Assembly: GCF_041346945.1 (NCBI RefSeq)
Contig: NZ_CP166850.1
Span: forward strand, 8,788,501-8,852,500
Source: Amycolatopsis sp. cg9
GTDB lineage: Bacteria > Actinomycetota > Actinomycetes > Mycobacteriales > Pseudonocardiaceae
Reading direction: 5' to 3'
Length of the DNA stretch: 64,000 bases
Below, in pieces: positions 1 through 8,186 of the stretch (position 1 is the first letter of the stretch; every line of letters begins with the position of its first letter). The notes under the pieces are model-generated. The model worked only from the letters and a program-made list of their open reading frames with translations. It was not told the DNA's origin and did no database searches. The translations under genes were made by a program, and so were the position numbers.

Positions 1-827
1 TCCATCCGCCCGCGCGGCACCAGGTCGTGCCGGGCGAGGCCGAACTGGCGCACCGACACCGTCCCGATCGAGTTCAGCATCGCCCGCCGCAGCCGGTTTC
101 CCGGTCCGTGCAGGAACTTCTCGAAGCCCCGCAGCCACCGGTAGCGGAACAGCGCCTCGCCCAGCCGGGTCAGCAGCAGCATCTTGAAGTTGAGCACGCC
201 GGCGATCCTGCGCGGCACCTTCCACAGCAGCTGCCGCGCGATGACGTCGGTGCTCGCGGCGACGCCGCTGATCGCGACCGTCACGTCGCAGGCGGACTTG
301 CCGTAGCCGACCACGAGCACGTGCTCGCCGCGCGCGTCCTCGACGTCGTGGAAGTCCGAGCCGGCCAGCAGCCGCCCGCCGGCCGCCTCGAACTCCGCCC
401 GGCCCGGGTAGTCCGGGAGCGCGGGCTCGCAGAACACGCCGTTCGCGACCACCACCCGGTCGAACCCCGCGGCCCCCTGCGCCGCGGTGGTCACCACCCA
501 CCGGCCGCCGTCGGGCACCACCGACGTCACCTCGGTGCCGAGGCGCACGTGCGGCGTGACGCCGAACTCGTCGGCGTAGGCGGCCAGGTACTCCTGGACC
601 TGGGCACCGGTCGGCCATTCCGGGAACTCGCGCGGCATCGGGAAGTCCGAAAAGGAGTACTGCGCCTTCGGGCTCTGCGTCGTCAGCCCGGGGTAGCGCC
701 GGGTCCGGCTCCACACCCCGCCGACGTCCGGCGCCTTGTCGAAGACCTCGACGTCGTGCCCGGCCCGCAGCAGCGCCTTGGCCGTGGTCAGCCCGGCGAG
801 CCCGGCTCCGATGATCGCGACGCGCAT
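1..827 (-). CDS. Flavin-containing monooxygenase, N-terminal part (cut by window edge)
   Basis: The minus strand from 827 reads MRVAIIGAGLAGLTTAKALL, a Rossmann GxGxxG FAD-binding start. It continues through an FMO-like GGVWS stretch and a second nucleotide-binding segment near residue 165 (VVGYGKSACD). It is open to position 1, about 275 codons, so the C-terminus is missing. A GGAGGAG ribosome site lies about 8 nt upstream of the ATG. FMO/Baeyer-Villiger type enzymes use FAD and NADPH to oxygenate ketones or soft heteroatoms; the substrate is not visible here. It is convergent in theme, though not in orientation, with the ring-cleavage genes to its right, and it runs in the same direction as the IclR gene upstream of it. 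The family call is firm, the role in aromatic catabolism is inferred. Confidence 0.85.
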   Translation of the reverse strand, partial: MRVAIIGAGLAGLTTAKALLRAGHDVEVFDKAPDVGGVWSRTRRYPGLTTQSPKAQYSFSDFPMPREFPEWPTGAQVQEYLAAYADEFGVTPHVRLGTEVTSVVPDGGRWVVTTAAQGAAGFDRVVVANGVFCEPALPDYPGRAEFEAAGGRLLAGSDFHDVEDARGEHVLVVGYGKSACDVTVAISGVAASTDVIARQLLWKVPRRIAGVLNFKMLLLTRLGEALFRYRWLRGFEKFLHGPGNRLRRAMLNSIGTVSVRQFGLARHDLVPRGRM

Positions 828-925
828 GCCCTGCTCCTCCTCGTCGAGGCCGCCGGGGCGGTGCCCGGTCCGGCGTCCGCACAGCGTTCATCAGCGGGAC
901 GCCGCGGGCCAACCGGGAGTCCTGC

Positions 926-1711
926 TCACTGGGACGGCAGCTCCGGCCGGGCCACCGCCCACCGCCGGGCGGAGTAGGCGCGGCTCGCCGCCGCGGCCGC
1001 CATCCGCACCGCCGGCCCGATCCGGTCCGGCTGCACCGCGGCGCTCGGCCCGGTGACCGACAGCGCGGCCGTGACGCCGCCGGTGAAGTCGAAGATCGGC
1101 GCCGCGACGCAGCTGATGCCGGGGTTGCCCTCTTCGCGGTCGTAGGCCCAGCCCTGCTCGTGGACGACGGCGAGCTCGCGCTCCAGCGCGTCGGCGGTGG
1201 TGATCGTGCGCGGGGTGCGCCGGGCGAGCCCGGCCGCCACCACCGCCCCGACCGTTTCCGCGTCCGCCCAGGCGAGGATCGCCCGGCCGAGGCCGGAGCA
1301 GTGTGCCGGGATGAAGCCGCCGACCTGGTCGAGCATCGGCAGCGGGCGGTGCCCGCTGATCTTCTCGACGACCAGGATCCGGGTGCCCTCGAGCACGCCG
1401 AGCTGAACGGTGGTCTTCGCGGCGGCGTAGAGGTCCTGCAGGTAGGGCAGCACCGCTTCGCGCAGCTCGTGGCGCACCGGTACCAGGCCGGACAGCTCGA
1501 ACAGGCGGTTGCCGATCCGGTACTTCTCCCCCGGCTTGTCCAGCCAGCCGAGCTCGATCATCCGGGCCGCGGTGCGGTGCACGGTCGAGCGCGGCAGGCC
1601 CGAGCGTTCGACGAGCCGGGCGAGGGTGAGCTCGCGGTGGGTCACGTCGAACGCGTCCAGCAGCGCGGCGGCCCGTTCGAGCGCGCCGGAGTCCCGGGCA
1701 GTGGGACTCAT
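926..1711 (-). CDS. IclR-family transcriptional regulator
   Basis: This 261-aa protein has an N-terminal winged helix (about residues 8-65, with LARLVERSGLPRSTVHRTAA as the helix-turn-helix) and a C-terminal IclR effector domain (about 80-250, including GLGRAILAW and GNPGISCVAAPIFD). Length is normal for the family. IclR proteins sense small aromatic or organic acids and usually control the adjacent catabolic genes. The ATG at 1711 lies only 41 bp from the divergent SDR start at 1753, so the two promoters must overlap. No clear ribosome site precedes the ATG, so the message may be leaderless. An inverted repeat spans its first codons (1689-1709). Control of the flanking FMO and of the 1753-4897 operon is inferred. 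Confidence 0.92.
   Translation of the reverse strand: MSPTARDSGALERAAALLDAFDVTHRELTLARLVERSGLPRSTVHRTAARMIELGWLDKPGEKYRIGNRLFELSGLVPVRHELREAVLPYLQDLYAAAKTTVQLGVLEGTRILVVEKISGHRPLPMLDQVGGFIPAHCSGLGRAILAWADAETVGAVVAAGLARRTPRTITTADALERELAVVHEQGWAYDREEGNPGISCVAAPIFDFTGGVTAALSVTGPSAAVQPDRIGPAVRMAAAAASRAYSARRWAVARPELPSQ
1689..1709. promoter_or_regulatory. Inverted repeat over the IclR start, candidate operator
   Basis: GAGTCCC at 1689-1695 and GGGACTC at 1703-1709 form perfect 7-bp arms around a 7-nt spacer. The repeat sits inside the first codons of the IclR gene and about 45 bp before the divergent SDR start. A regulator bound here could block both transcripts, which would fit autoregulation. 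Binding is inferred only. Confidence 0.4.
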
Positions 1712-1752
1712 CCTTGGCCGCCGGGGGTCATGGGCCGAATGTAGGGCACATC

Positions 1753-2544
1753 ATGGAGACCAACCAGTCCTTCGCGAACCGGCGCCGCGTCGCCCTCGTC
1801 GGCGGCGGCGCCGGTGGCATCGGCTCGGCTTGCGCGGCCGCGCTGCACGCGCGCGGCCACCGCGTGGTCCTCGCCGGGCGCACGGAGACCACCCTGGCCG
1901 AGACCGCGCTCGAGCTCGGCCCCGGCGCCGACTACGTCGTCTGCGACCTGGCGGACCCGGCCGCGGCGGCCGGCGCCGTGGACCGCGTGCGCGAGCGGCA
2001 CGGCTCGCTCGACGTCCTGGTCGCCAACGCGGGCGGTCCCGCGCCGGGCCCGGTGTTCGACGTCCCCGCCGAGCAGTGGCACCACGACCTCGACCTGCTG
2101 GTCGTCGGCCCCCTGGCCCTGCTGCGCGCCGCGCTGCCCGCGATGGCCGAGCGCGGGTTCGGCCGCGTCGTCGTGCTGACCTCGACCGCGGTGCGCCAGC
2201 CGCAGCCGGGCCTCGCCGCGTCGACCGTGCTGCGCTCGGCGACGACGTCGGCGGCGAAGCTGGCCGCGCTCGAGTACGCCGACCGGGGTGTCACCGTCAA
2301 CTGCGTCGCCGTCGGTGCGACGCTCACCGCGCGGCGCCTCGAGGTGGTGCGCGGCCGGGCCGGGGTGGCCGGCGTCGACGTCGCGACGGCGCTGGCCGAG
2401 GACCTCGCCGCCATCCCCGCCGGGCGGGCCGCGGCACCCCGCGAGGTCGCGGCCGCGGTGGCGTTCCTCGCGTCCCCCGAAGCGGGGTACGTCAACGGGA
2501 CGGTGCTGGCGGTCGACGGCGGCCGCACGGAATGCCCGGCCTGA
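1753..2544 (+). CDS. Short-chain dehydrogenase/reductase with atypical active site
   Basis: A 263-aa SDR. The Rossmann motif is GGGAGGIG near residues 13-20, NAG is present near 84-86, and the C-terminal FLASPEAGYVNG...VDGG segment is typical. I chose the ATG at 1753 rather than the upstream in-frame codon at 1714 because the fold begins right after it and 1714 lies almost against the IclR start. The usual YxxxK is replaced: the catalytic Lys appears in SAAK, but a Leu/Arg stretch stands where Tyr is expected, as in an SDR subgroup with altered chemistry. First gene of a four-gene operon with cupin, hydrolase and ring-cleavage dioxygenase. Probably NAD(P)-dependent oxidation in aromatic catabolism; substrate unknown. 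Confidence 0.88.
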   Translation: METNQSFANRRRVALVGGGAGGIGSACAAALHARGHRVVLAGRTETTLAETALELGPGADYVVCDLADPAAAAGAVDRVRERHGSLDVLVANAGGPAPGPVFDVPAEQWHHDLDLLVVGPLALLRAALPAMAERGFGRVVVLTSTAVRQPQPGLAASTVLRSATTSAAKLAALEYADRGVTVNCVAVGATLTARRLEVVRGRAGVAGVDVATALAEDLAAIPAGRAAAPREVAAAVAFLASPEAGYVNGTVLAVDGGRTECPA

Positions 2545-2559
2545 TGCGAAAGGTGCGCC

Positions 2560-3060
2560 ATGACCACGTCCGGACCCGGCTTCGCGATGCCCGACTTCCT
2601 CGCGAGCATCGGCCACGCCGTCCGCCCCGGCGAACAACGCCCGCTCGTCGTGCACGACAGCGAGCTCGAGGAGATCCCGCCGGGCGCCGTCCCGAACCCG
2701 ACGTCGCTGCGGATCGCCGGGAAGCTGCCGACCACGACGTTCGAGCTCTTCCGGCAGGTCATCCCGGCCGGTGAGAGCTCGGACGTGCAGCGCCACCACC
2801 ACGAAACCGTCCACTTCGTCCTGACCGGCGACGGGCACAGCGAGATCGAGGACGAGACCGTCACGTGGACGGCGGGGTCGTTCGTCTACACCCCGCCGTG
2901 GACCTGGCACCGCCACTACAACGACTCGGCCGAGCACCCGGCCGAGTTCCTGACCATCGAAAACTCGCGGCTGCTCGGCCTGTTCGGGCTCGGCCGCCGG
3001 CAGAGCGCGGGCCTGGCGACCATCGCCGAAGCCCGCGCCGACCACCGGGAGGACCAGTGA
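2560..3060 (+). CDS. Cupin-domain protein
   Basis: A 166-aa single cupin. The metal-binding motif 1 is visible as HHHETVHFVLTGDGHSEIE (about residues 71-89), and motif 2 as WTWHRHYND (about 113-121). The C-terminal tail is likely structural. Small cupins of this kind act as dioxygenases, isomerases or binding proteins, and the His-rich site supports metal binding. Its position between an SDR and a meta-cleavage hydrolase suggests a step or accessory role in aromatic degradation. AAAGG precedes the ATG, and the stop overlaps the next start by 4 nt (GTGA), so translation is coupled. The exact reaction cannot be told from sequence. Confidence 0.88.
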   Translation: MTTSGPGFAMPDFLASIGHAVRPGEQRPLVVHDSELEEIPPGAVPNPTSLRIAGKLPTTTFELFRQVIPAGESSDVQRHHHETVHFVLTGDGHSEIEDETVTWTAGSFVYTPPWTWHRHYNDSAEHPAEFLTIENSRLLGLFGLGRRQSAGLATIAEARADHREDQ

Positions 3061-3968
3061 CGACCACCGGACGCAGCGCCCCGCCGATCCCCGACCACGT
3101 CGGGATCTGGGGCGAGCTGGGCGAACTCGAGCACACCCTGCGCTACGTCGACGTGCCGCTGGACGGGCAGCCGGTGCGCACCCGTGTCCTGCGGGCGGGC
3201 GCCGGACCGGACCTGGTGCTGCTGCACGGCACCGGCGGGCACCTCGAGGCGTACGCCCGCGACCTGGCCGGCCTGGCGCGCGACTTCCGCGTCACGGTCT
3301 ACGACATGGTCGGCCACGGCTGGTCGGACCTGCCGGACCGGCCGTACACGATCGACGTCCTCTCGGCGCACCTGGTGTCCCTTTTGGACACCCTCGGCAT
3401 CGGGCGCGCGCACCTGTCCGGCGAGTCGCTCGGGGGCTGGGTGGTCGCGTGGACCGCCGCCCACCACCCGGACCGCGTCGACCGGCTGGTGCTCAACACG
3501 CCCGGCAACATCGCCAACAAGCCCGAGGTGATGACCAAGATGCGGGACAGCACGATGGCCGCGGTGCTCGACCCGAGCGACGAGACCGTCCGCCGCCGCG
3601 TCGAGTTCCTGTTCCACCACAAGGAGATGGTCACCGACGAGCTGGTGCACCTGCGCCGCCGGGTGTACTCCCGGCCGGGGTTCGTCCAGGCCATCGGCAA
3701 CACGCTCGTGCTGCAGGACCCCGAGGTGCGCAAGGACTTCGCGTGGGATCCGTCGTGGGTGTCGCGCGTGACCGCGCCGACGTTGCTGCTGTGGACCGGC
3801 CACGACCCCACCGGCGGCCTCGACGAGGCCGAGCTGCTGCTGGGCTGGCTGCCGGACGCCCTGCTGCACGTCATCGACGACGCCGGCCACTGGCCGCAGT
3901 GGGAGCAGGTCGGCGAGTTCCTCGACGTCCACCGCAGGTGGCTGCTGACCGGCGGGGACCCGTCCTGA
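3057..3968 (+). CDS. Alpha/beta hydrolase, meta-cleavage product hydrolase type
   Basis: A 303-aa protein starting at GTG 3057, with GGGAGG upstream and GTGA overlap with the cupin gene. The oxyanion segment LLHGTGGH is near residues 55-62, the nucleophile elbow GESLGG puts Ser at 124, and the catalytic His is in DDAGHWPQWEQ (about 278). This fits MhpC/BphD-like C-C hydrolases that split ring-fission products. The next gene is an extradiol dioxygenase of the LigB/MhpB kind, which would supply just such a substrate, so the pair makes biochemical sense. The longer open frame starting at 2865 lies inside the cupin gene and is not the true start. Substrate range is inferred. Confidence 0.88.
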   Translation: MTTTGRSAPPIPDHVGIWGELGELEHTLRYVDVPLDGQPVRTRVLRAGAGPDLVLLHGTGGHLEAYARDLAGLARDFRVTVYDMVGHGWSDLPDRPYTIDVLSAHLVSLLDTLGIGRAHLSGESLGGWVVAWTAAHHPDRVDRLVLNTPGNIANKPEVMTKMRDSTMAAVLDPSDETVRRRVEFLFHHKEMVTDELVHLRRRVYSRPGFVQAIGNTLVLQDPEVRKDFAWDPSWVSRVTAPTLLLWTGHDPTGGLDEAELLLGWLPDALLHVIDDAGHWPQWEQVGEFLDVHRRWLLTGGDPS

Positions 3969-4897
3969 TGGCCGAGATCGCCGGGTTCGCCGGCATGTCC
4001 CACAGCCCGTTCGCGACCCTGCTGCCACCCCCGCCGGCCGGTGGCCCGGGCGCGAAGTTCCTCGCCGACGCGGCTTCGGCGCGCCGCGCGGTGGAAGCAC
4101 TGGCACCGGACGCGATCGTCGTCATCGGCCCCGACCACTTCCACGGCAACTTCTACGACGTGATGCCCCCGTTCGTCCTCGGCGTCGAGCACGCGACCGG
4201 CTTCGGGGACTTCGGCAGCACCGAAGGCCCGCTCCCGGTGGCGGGCGAGCTCGCCTGGTCCGTCCACAACGGACTGACCGACGCCGGCTTCGACGTGTCG
4301 CTGTCGTACTCGCTCACCGTCGACCACGGCATCGTGCAGACGTACGAGATGCTCACCGGCGGCACCGCGCTGCCGATGGTCCCGCTGGTGGTCAACACCG
4401 CGGCACCCCCGCTGCCCTCGCTGCGGCGGTGCGTCGCGCTGGGCCGGGCGCTGGGCGAGGCGCTGCGCGCGCCGGGCTCCCCCGGCCGCGTGCTGGTGGC
4501 GGCGAGCGGCGGCCTGTCGCACTGGCTCCCGTCCAACGACCCGCGCGAGGTGGCGGGCGAGCGCCGCGAGTCCCTGATCCACGGCCGCGCGAACATCCAC
4601 GCCTTCGCGGCAGCCCGCGAACCCCGCGTCCGCGCCATGGCGGGCGACCCCACCGCCCGGGTCAACCCGGAGTGGGACACCTGGTTCCTCGGCCGCCTGA
4701 CCGCGGACGACCCCGACTCGGTGGCCGCACTCGGCCACGAGAAGCTGGAAGCACTGGCCGGCAGCGGCGGCCACGAGGTCCGCTGCTGGCTGATCGGCCA
4801 GGCGGCGACCGCCGCACCCCTGAAGTGGACCAGCTACGAACCGGTCCCCGAGTGGATCACCGGCATGGGCATCGGCACCACGTTCCCGATCGGCTGA
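3968..4897 (+). CDS. Extradiol ring-cleavage dioxygenase, LigB/MhpB-like
   Basis: This 309-aa protein matches class III extradiol dioxygenases such as 2,3-dihydroxyphenylpropionate 1,2-dioxygenase. Likely iron and acid-base histidines are visible: SHSP (His12), GPDHFH (His57, His59) and TVDHG (His120). Such enzymes open catechols next to the hydroxyls using Fe(II) and O2. The ATG at 3968 overlaps the hydrolase stop by one base (TGATG), a coupled pair. It is the last gene of the 1753-4897 operon. The exact catechol is unknown; no hydratase or aldolase of a full mhp pathway is in the window, so the lower pathway must lie elsewhere or the pathway is partial. Confidence 0.88.
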   Translation: MAEIAGFAGMSHSPFATLLPPPPAGGPGAKFLADAASARRAVEALAPDAIVVIGPDHFHGNFYDVMPPFVLGVEHATGFGDFGSTEGPLPVAGELAWSVHNGLTDAGFDVSLSYSLTVDHGIVQTYEMLTGGTALPMVPLVVNTAAPPLPSLRRCVALGRALGEALRAPGSPGRVLVAASGGLSHWLPSNDPREVAGERRESLIHGRANIHAFAAAREPRVRAMAGDPTARVNPEWDTWFLGRLTADDPDSVAALGHEKLEALAGSGGHEVRCWLIGQAATAAPLKWTSYEPVPEWITGMGIGTTFPIG

Positions 4898-4909
4898 CCA
4901 CGGCGGGAC

Positions 4910-7066
4910 TCACCGCGGCTTCGTCGGCGGGGTGGTCCCCGTCCGTTCGTCGCCGTAGCTCAGCCAGGTCCCGATCGGCGGGTGCTGGCCGACGCCCGGG
5001 CGGCGGTGGTCGCACACCCCGCCGGGGAAGGCCGCGCGCAGCCGCTCCTGGTCCGCGGCCGTGAAGGTGACCGGGTAGTCGCGGAAGTCCAGCGGCTTCA
5101 GCCGGCACTTCAGCACGTCCAGCGAGAGGCTCTCGCCCGCCACCATCCGGGTGTTGGCCGCCACCGGGTACTGCGCGCCGCACCGGCCGCTCGCCGGGTA
5201 CGTCAGCTTCTCGGTGATCCGGGACGCGGCGGAGAGGTAGCACCCGTCGCCGAGATCGGCCGGGCGGTTCGCCAGCACCTTCTGCTGGGGAGTCCGGTGC
5301 GAAGCGTCGGCGTCGATCGCGGTGAGCCAGCGGTCCATCGCGTCGAGCTCGTAGGCGCCGGCGGCCGCCGCTTCGGGTGCGGTGGGGTGGTTTTCGATGA
5401 TGACCTGGTTGCCCGCGGTGCCGTTGGCCCGCAGAAGCCGTTGCCGCATCACGTAAGACCACTCGGTGGTGTGGATGTCGTTGCCGAACCCGGCGAGGTC
5501 CAGGTCGGTCCGCTGGTCGATGATCGGCGTCTCCCGCAAGCCCTGCGAAGCCGAGTTCACGATGTCTTCGGCGTACACCGTCTCGAGCGCCTTCGGATCG
5601 GCGGCGATCCGCTGCGCCACGGGCTTTCCGGTGTGGTCGAGCCCGCCGATGGCGGCGTTGAGGTCGGCGAACTGCGCCGCGGTGATCGTCCCGGACTTCA
5701 GCGCGGCCAACCCGTACTGCACGCCGGTGGTGTCCAGCGGGCTGCGCACGAACCCGGTCTTCGGGTCGCGCCCGAGCTGGTTGGCCAGCTGCTCGTTGGA
5801 GTTGCACTTCACCCCGCGCGGGTTGGTGACCGGATCCCAGCGGGCCGCGACCGGGATGGCCGCGTTGCAGCTGCCGGTCGCGGTGGCGCGGTTGGCGAAG
5901 GTCTGCTCCCAGGAAACGCAGGTGTCGTAGCTGGCGAAGCCCGCGACGGCCTGCTTCTGCGCCGCGGTGAACGACGCGCCGGGCCCGGCGAAGTACTGGT
6001 TCAGCAGGCGGCAGTCCGACACCGGGCCGCCCACGCTCAGCGGGTCCGGGAACGACACGCCGGGGATGATGCCGTCGACGATGCCGGGGTAGTTCTCGGC
6101 GATGTCGTACTGCTGGATCGCCCCGCCCGAGCCACCCCAGCCGATCGTGTGGGCGACCGGGCCGTAGGTCTCGATGAAGTGCTCCTTGACCATCATCGCC
6201 GCTTCGGCCGAGATGATCGGGCTGCAGTTGTTGTCGAGCACGTTCAGGCTCGACGACGCGACCGCGTACCCCTGGGCCAGGAACAGGTCGTTGACGACCC
6301 CGCCGGTCGAGGTGCCTTGGTGGTAGCCCGCGTTGCACCCGCCGCCGAAGGTGTAGACCAGCTTCCCGTTCCAGCCGCGGTCCGGCGCCACGGGCGACGG
6401 CTCGCCGTCGTAGAGCGCCGCCAGCTCGTAGACGGCGCGGTCGATCGTGCCGCGCTCGACGCGGACCACGTACGGCACCGCGTGGCCGCCGACCGTGGCC
6501 GTCGCGAGGTCCGCCGGCCGGGCCGCCGGGTCCGCCAGCGGCGCGAACACCCCGGCGGTGGTCTTGTACCGGTAGCTCACCTGGGTCGGGGCGCTGCAGA
6601 ACGGCTGCACCGCCGGCGGCAGGCCGAACGCCTGGGTCTCGCAGTAGAACGGGAGCTGCTGCGAGCCGGAGAAGACCGGCCCGGTGCCCGGGTGGTTGGT
6701 GACGCGCAGGTTCGCCCGCTGCTCCGGGCCGCGTCCGCTCGTCCGGGCGCTCAGCTCGTTGGCGCCGTCGCGCAGGCCGGTCACCAGGCCGAGCAGGCTG
6801 CCGTCGGGCTGGGCCCGGAACCCCGCTGTGACGTCGTGGCCGTTGGCGCTGACGTCGACCCGCACGGGTCGCGCCGGCGGGACGACCTTGACCAGGACCT
6901 GGCCGCCGCTGACGAGCGCCGGCCGCGGGTTCGACACGCTCTCGATCGTCAGCTGCCGCCCGGGCGGGGTACCGGGAGCGGCCACCGCGGCCGCCGGCCC
7001 CAGCAGGAGGACCGGCGCGGTCAGGGCCGCCACCACGGTGGATGAGCGCAAAGCACGGTTCGCCAC
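4910..7066 (-). CDS. Secreted DUF6351-type hydrolase
   Basis: A 718-aa exported protein. From GTG 7066 the N-terminus is VANRALRSSTVVAALTAP followed by a hydrophobic run and AVAAP, a good Sec signal peptide; GGAG lies 6 nt upstream. An in-frame start further upstream would place the signal peptide internally, so I rejected it. The mature part holds an alpha/beta-hydrolase-like core with GWGGSGGAIQQY (nucleophile elbow region, Ser in GGSGG), several paired cysteines and a C-terminal region typical of DUF6351, a family related to tannase/feruloyl-esterase-like folds. It probably acts outside the cell on an ester. It is convergent with the ring-cleavage operon, 12 bp apart. Substrate unknown. 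Confidence 0.8.
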   Translation of the reverse strand: MANRALRSSTVVAALTAPVLLLGPAAAVAAPGTPPGRQLTIESVSNPRPALVSGGQVLVKVVPPARPVRVDVSANGHDVTAGFRAQPDGSLLGLVTGLRDGANELSARTSGRGPEQRANLRVTNHPGTGPVFSGSQQLPFYCETQAFGLPPAVQPFCSAPTQVSYRYKTTAGVFAPLADPAARPADLATATVGGHAVPYVVRVERGTIDRAVYELAALYDGEPSPVAPDRGWNGKLVYTFGGGCNAGYHQGTSTGGVVNDLFLAQGYAVASSSLNVLDNNCSPIISAEAAMMVKEHFIETYGPVAHTIGWGGSGGAIQQYDIAENYPGIVDGIIPGVSFPDPLSVGGPVSDCRLLNQYFAGPGASFTAAQKQAVAGFASYDTCVSWEQTFANRATATGSCNAAIPVAARWDPVTNPRGVKCNSNEQLANQLGRDPKTGFVRSPLDTTGVQYGLAALKSGTITAAQFADLNAAIGGLDHTGKPVAQRIAADPKALETVYAEDIVNSASQGLRETPIIDQRTDLDLAGFGNDIHTTEWSYVMRQRLLRANGTAGNQVIIENHPTAPEAAAAGAYELDAMDRWLTAIDADASHRTPQQKVLANRPADLGDGCYLSAASRITEKLTYPASGRCGAQYPVAANTRMVAGESLSLDVLKCRLKPLDFRDYPVTFTAADQERLRAAFPGGVCDHRRPGVGQHPPIGTWLSYGDERTGTTPPTKPR

Positions 7067-7516
7067 CAGACACTCCGCTCGCTCGTGGCATCGCGTCGAC
7101 GCGACACCGGGCAGCTGCCGGTATAGCACCTGCGGCGGCACCGCGACAGCGCCGTTCGCCGGCCGGGCGGGCTCCCCGCACGACGTACCGCCGGCACTGC
7201 CGACGGCCCTCCCCGGGGCGGCGGAGGCACCGACGTGGACCACACCCGGCCTGCTGACCGCGGCGGCGACGGTGGCCACCGCGCGGGTGGTGGCGCCGGC
7301 GGGTGCCCAAGCCCGTGCACGAGGCATTGGCCGTGCTGCCCCGCGCGCACTGCCGGTCAGGTGGGGACCACGTGGCGTGGCTGCTCGCCGGGGGCGCGGT
7401 GCCGGCCTGACTCTGGGCCGCCACACTTTCGGGTGACGTCCGGCCCGGTCCGGTGCGAAAGCCGCGCGGGCGGGCACCCCACTTCCTCGCGAGTCCGCAC
7501 GGCGAGAGAGGTGCCC
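7067..7516. promoter_or_regulatory. Divergent intergenic region with 14-bp palindrome and candidate -10
   Basis: This 450-bp stretch holds no gene I can support. A perfect palindrome, TCGCGTCGACGCGA, lies at 7091-7104, 25 bp upstream of the DUF6351 start. Reading toward that gene, a TATACC hexamer near 7111-7118 could be its -10, which would put the palindrome in the initially transcribed DNA, where a repressor would block it. The rest of the interval is GC-rich without clear signals. Confidence 0.35.
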
Positions 7517-7768
7517 ATGCTGCCCGAGGACGAACGCCGCGCGCTCGAGCGGATCGAAGCCGAGATCTCCGCCACGGACCCCACCCTCGCCCAGCGGTTC
7601 CGCCGGCCGCCCCAGGGCTGGCGCCTGTTCTTCGTACTGCTCGCGGTCACGGGCGCGTGCGCGCTCGTCGTCGGCGTCCTCGCCGGCAGCGCGACCCTGA
7701 CGGTCGTGGGCCTCGCGACGGTCGGCGTGCTGGTCGTGGACCACCTCTCCCGGCGGAGTCGCGCCTGA
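7517..7768 (+). CDS. DUF3040 small membrane protein
   Basis: An 83-aa protein starting MLPEDERRALERIEAEIS, the typical opening of the actinobacterial DUF3040 family, followed by two hydrophobic segments (about residues 38-56 and 58-74) and a basic tail (SRRSRA). GAGAGAGG precedes the ATG at 7517. These are small inner-membrane proteins of unknown function. The open frame extends further upstream to 7235, but the family start and ribosome site fix the ATG here. It is followed after 49 bp by another small membrane protein gene on the same strand. Confidence 0.85.
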   Translation: MLPEDERRALERIEAEISATDPTLAQRFRRPPQGWRLFFVLLAVTGACALVVGVLAGSATLTVVGLATVGVLVVDHLSRRSRA

Positions 7769-7817
7769 GGAGCGGGGGCCGGTGTTTCGCGGTGGCGGTG
7801 CGGGTACCCGGGCCACC

Positions 7818-8186
7818 ATGGGCAGGCAGAGGCCAGGGCCGCTGCGGTGGATCCGGTACGTCTACGGCGCGCGGCTGCCCGACCGCTATCGCGAGTGGGT
7901 CCTGCACGACGCCACCGCGAAAACGTGGCTGATCCGGTTCGCGATCCGGATCTGCTTCGAAGCGCTGCCCTGGCTCGCGGCGGCCTTCGTCCTGGTGGTC
8001 ACCCTCACCCCGATCCCGGTTCCGCTGCTGCTCACCGGGCTCGCGCTGAGCTTGTTCCTCGGCCTGTTCTTCACCTTGACCAGCGCCGACGAGCTCGCCG
8101 AAGTCCGGCTCGGCAAGCACGGCTTCCCCCGCGGAACCGGCAAGAAGGTCCGCGCCGAGCACGGGCGTCCCGCGACGTGGCCGTGA
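7818..8186 (+). CDS. DUF5313-type membrane protein
   Basis: A 122-aa protein starting MGRQRPGPLRWIRYVYGARL with the conserved LPDRYREWVLHDATAKTW segment, then two hydrophobic helices (about residues 51-68 and 70-90) and a charged tail. This layout matches DUF5313 proteins of mycobacteria and relatives. An in-frame ATG exists at 7782, but the family start fits 7818. Function is unknown; a cytoplasmic-membrane location is likely. Not visibly in an operon with the downstream monooxygenase, from which 231 bp separate it. Confidence 0.75.
   Translation: MGRQRPGPLRWIRYVYGARLPDRYREWVLHDATAKTWLIRFAIRICFEALPWLAAAFVLVVTLTPIPVPLLLTGLALSLFLGLFFTLTSADELAEVRLGKHGFPRGTGKKVRAEHGRPATWP

Noticed and set aside
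1708..3045. 445-aa minus-strand frame opposite the SDR and cupin genes
   Set aside because: Low-complexity Arg/Gly composition; antisense to two clear enzymes.
4982..7045. 687-aa plus-strand open frame opposite the DUF6351 gene
   Set aside because: Antisense shadow without recognisable domains or ribosome site.
4857..7424. 855-aa open frame overlapping the DUF6351 gene on the same strand in another frame
   Set aside because: Arg/Gly/Pro-rich shadow typical of GC-rich DNA; the other frame has a signal peptide, conserved cysteines and a catalytic motif.
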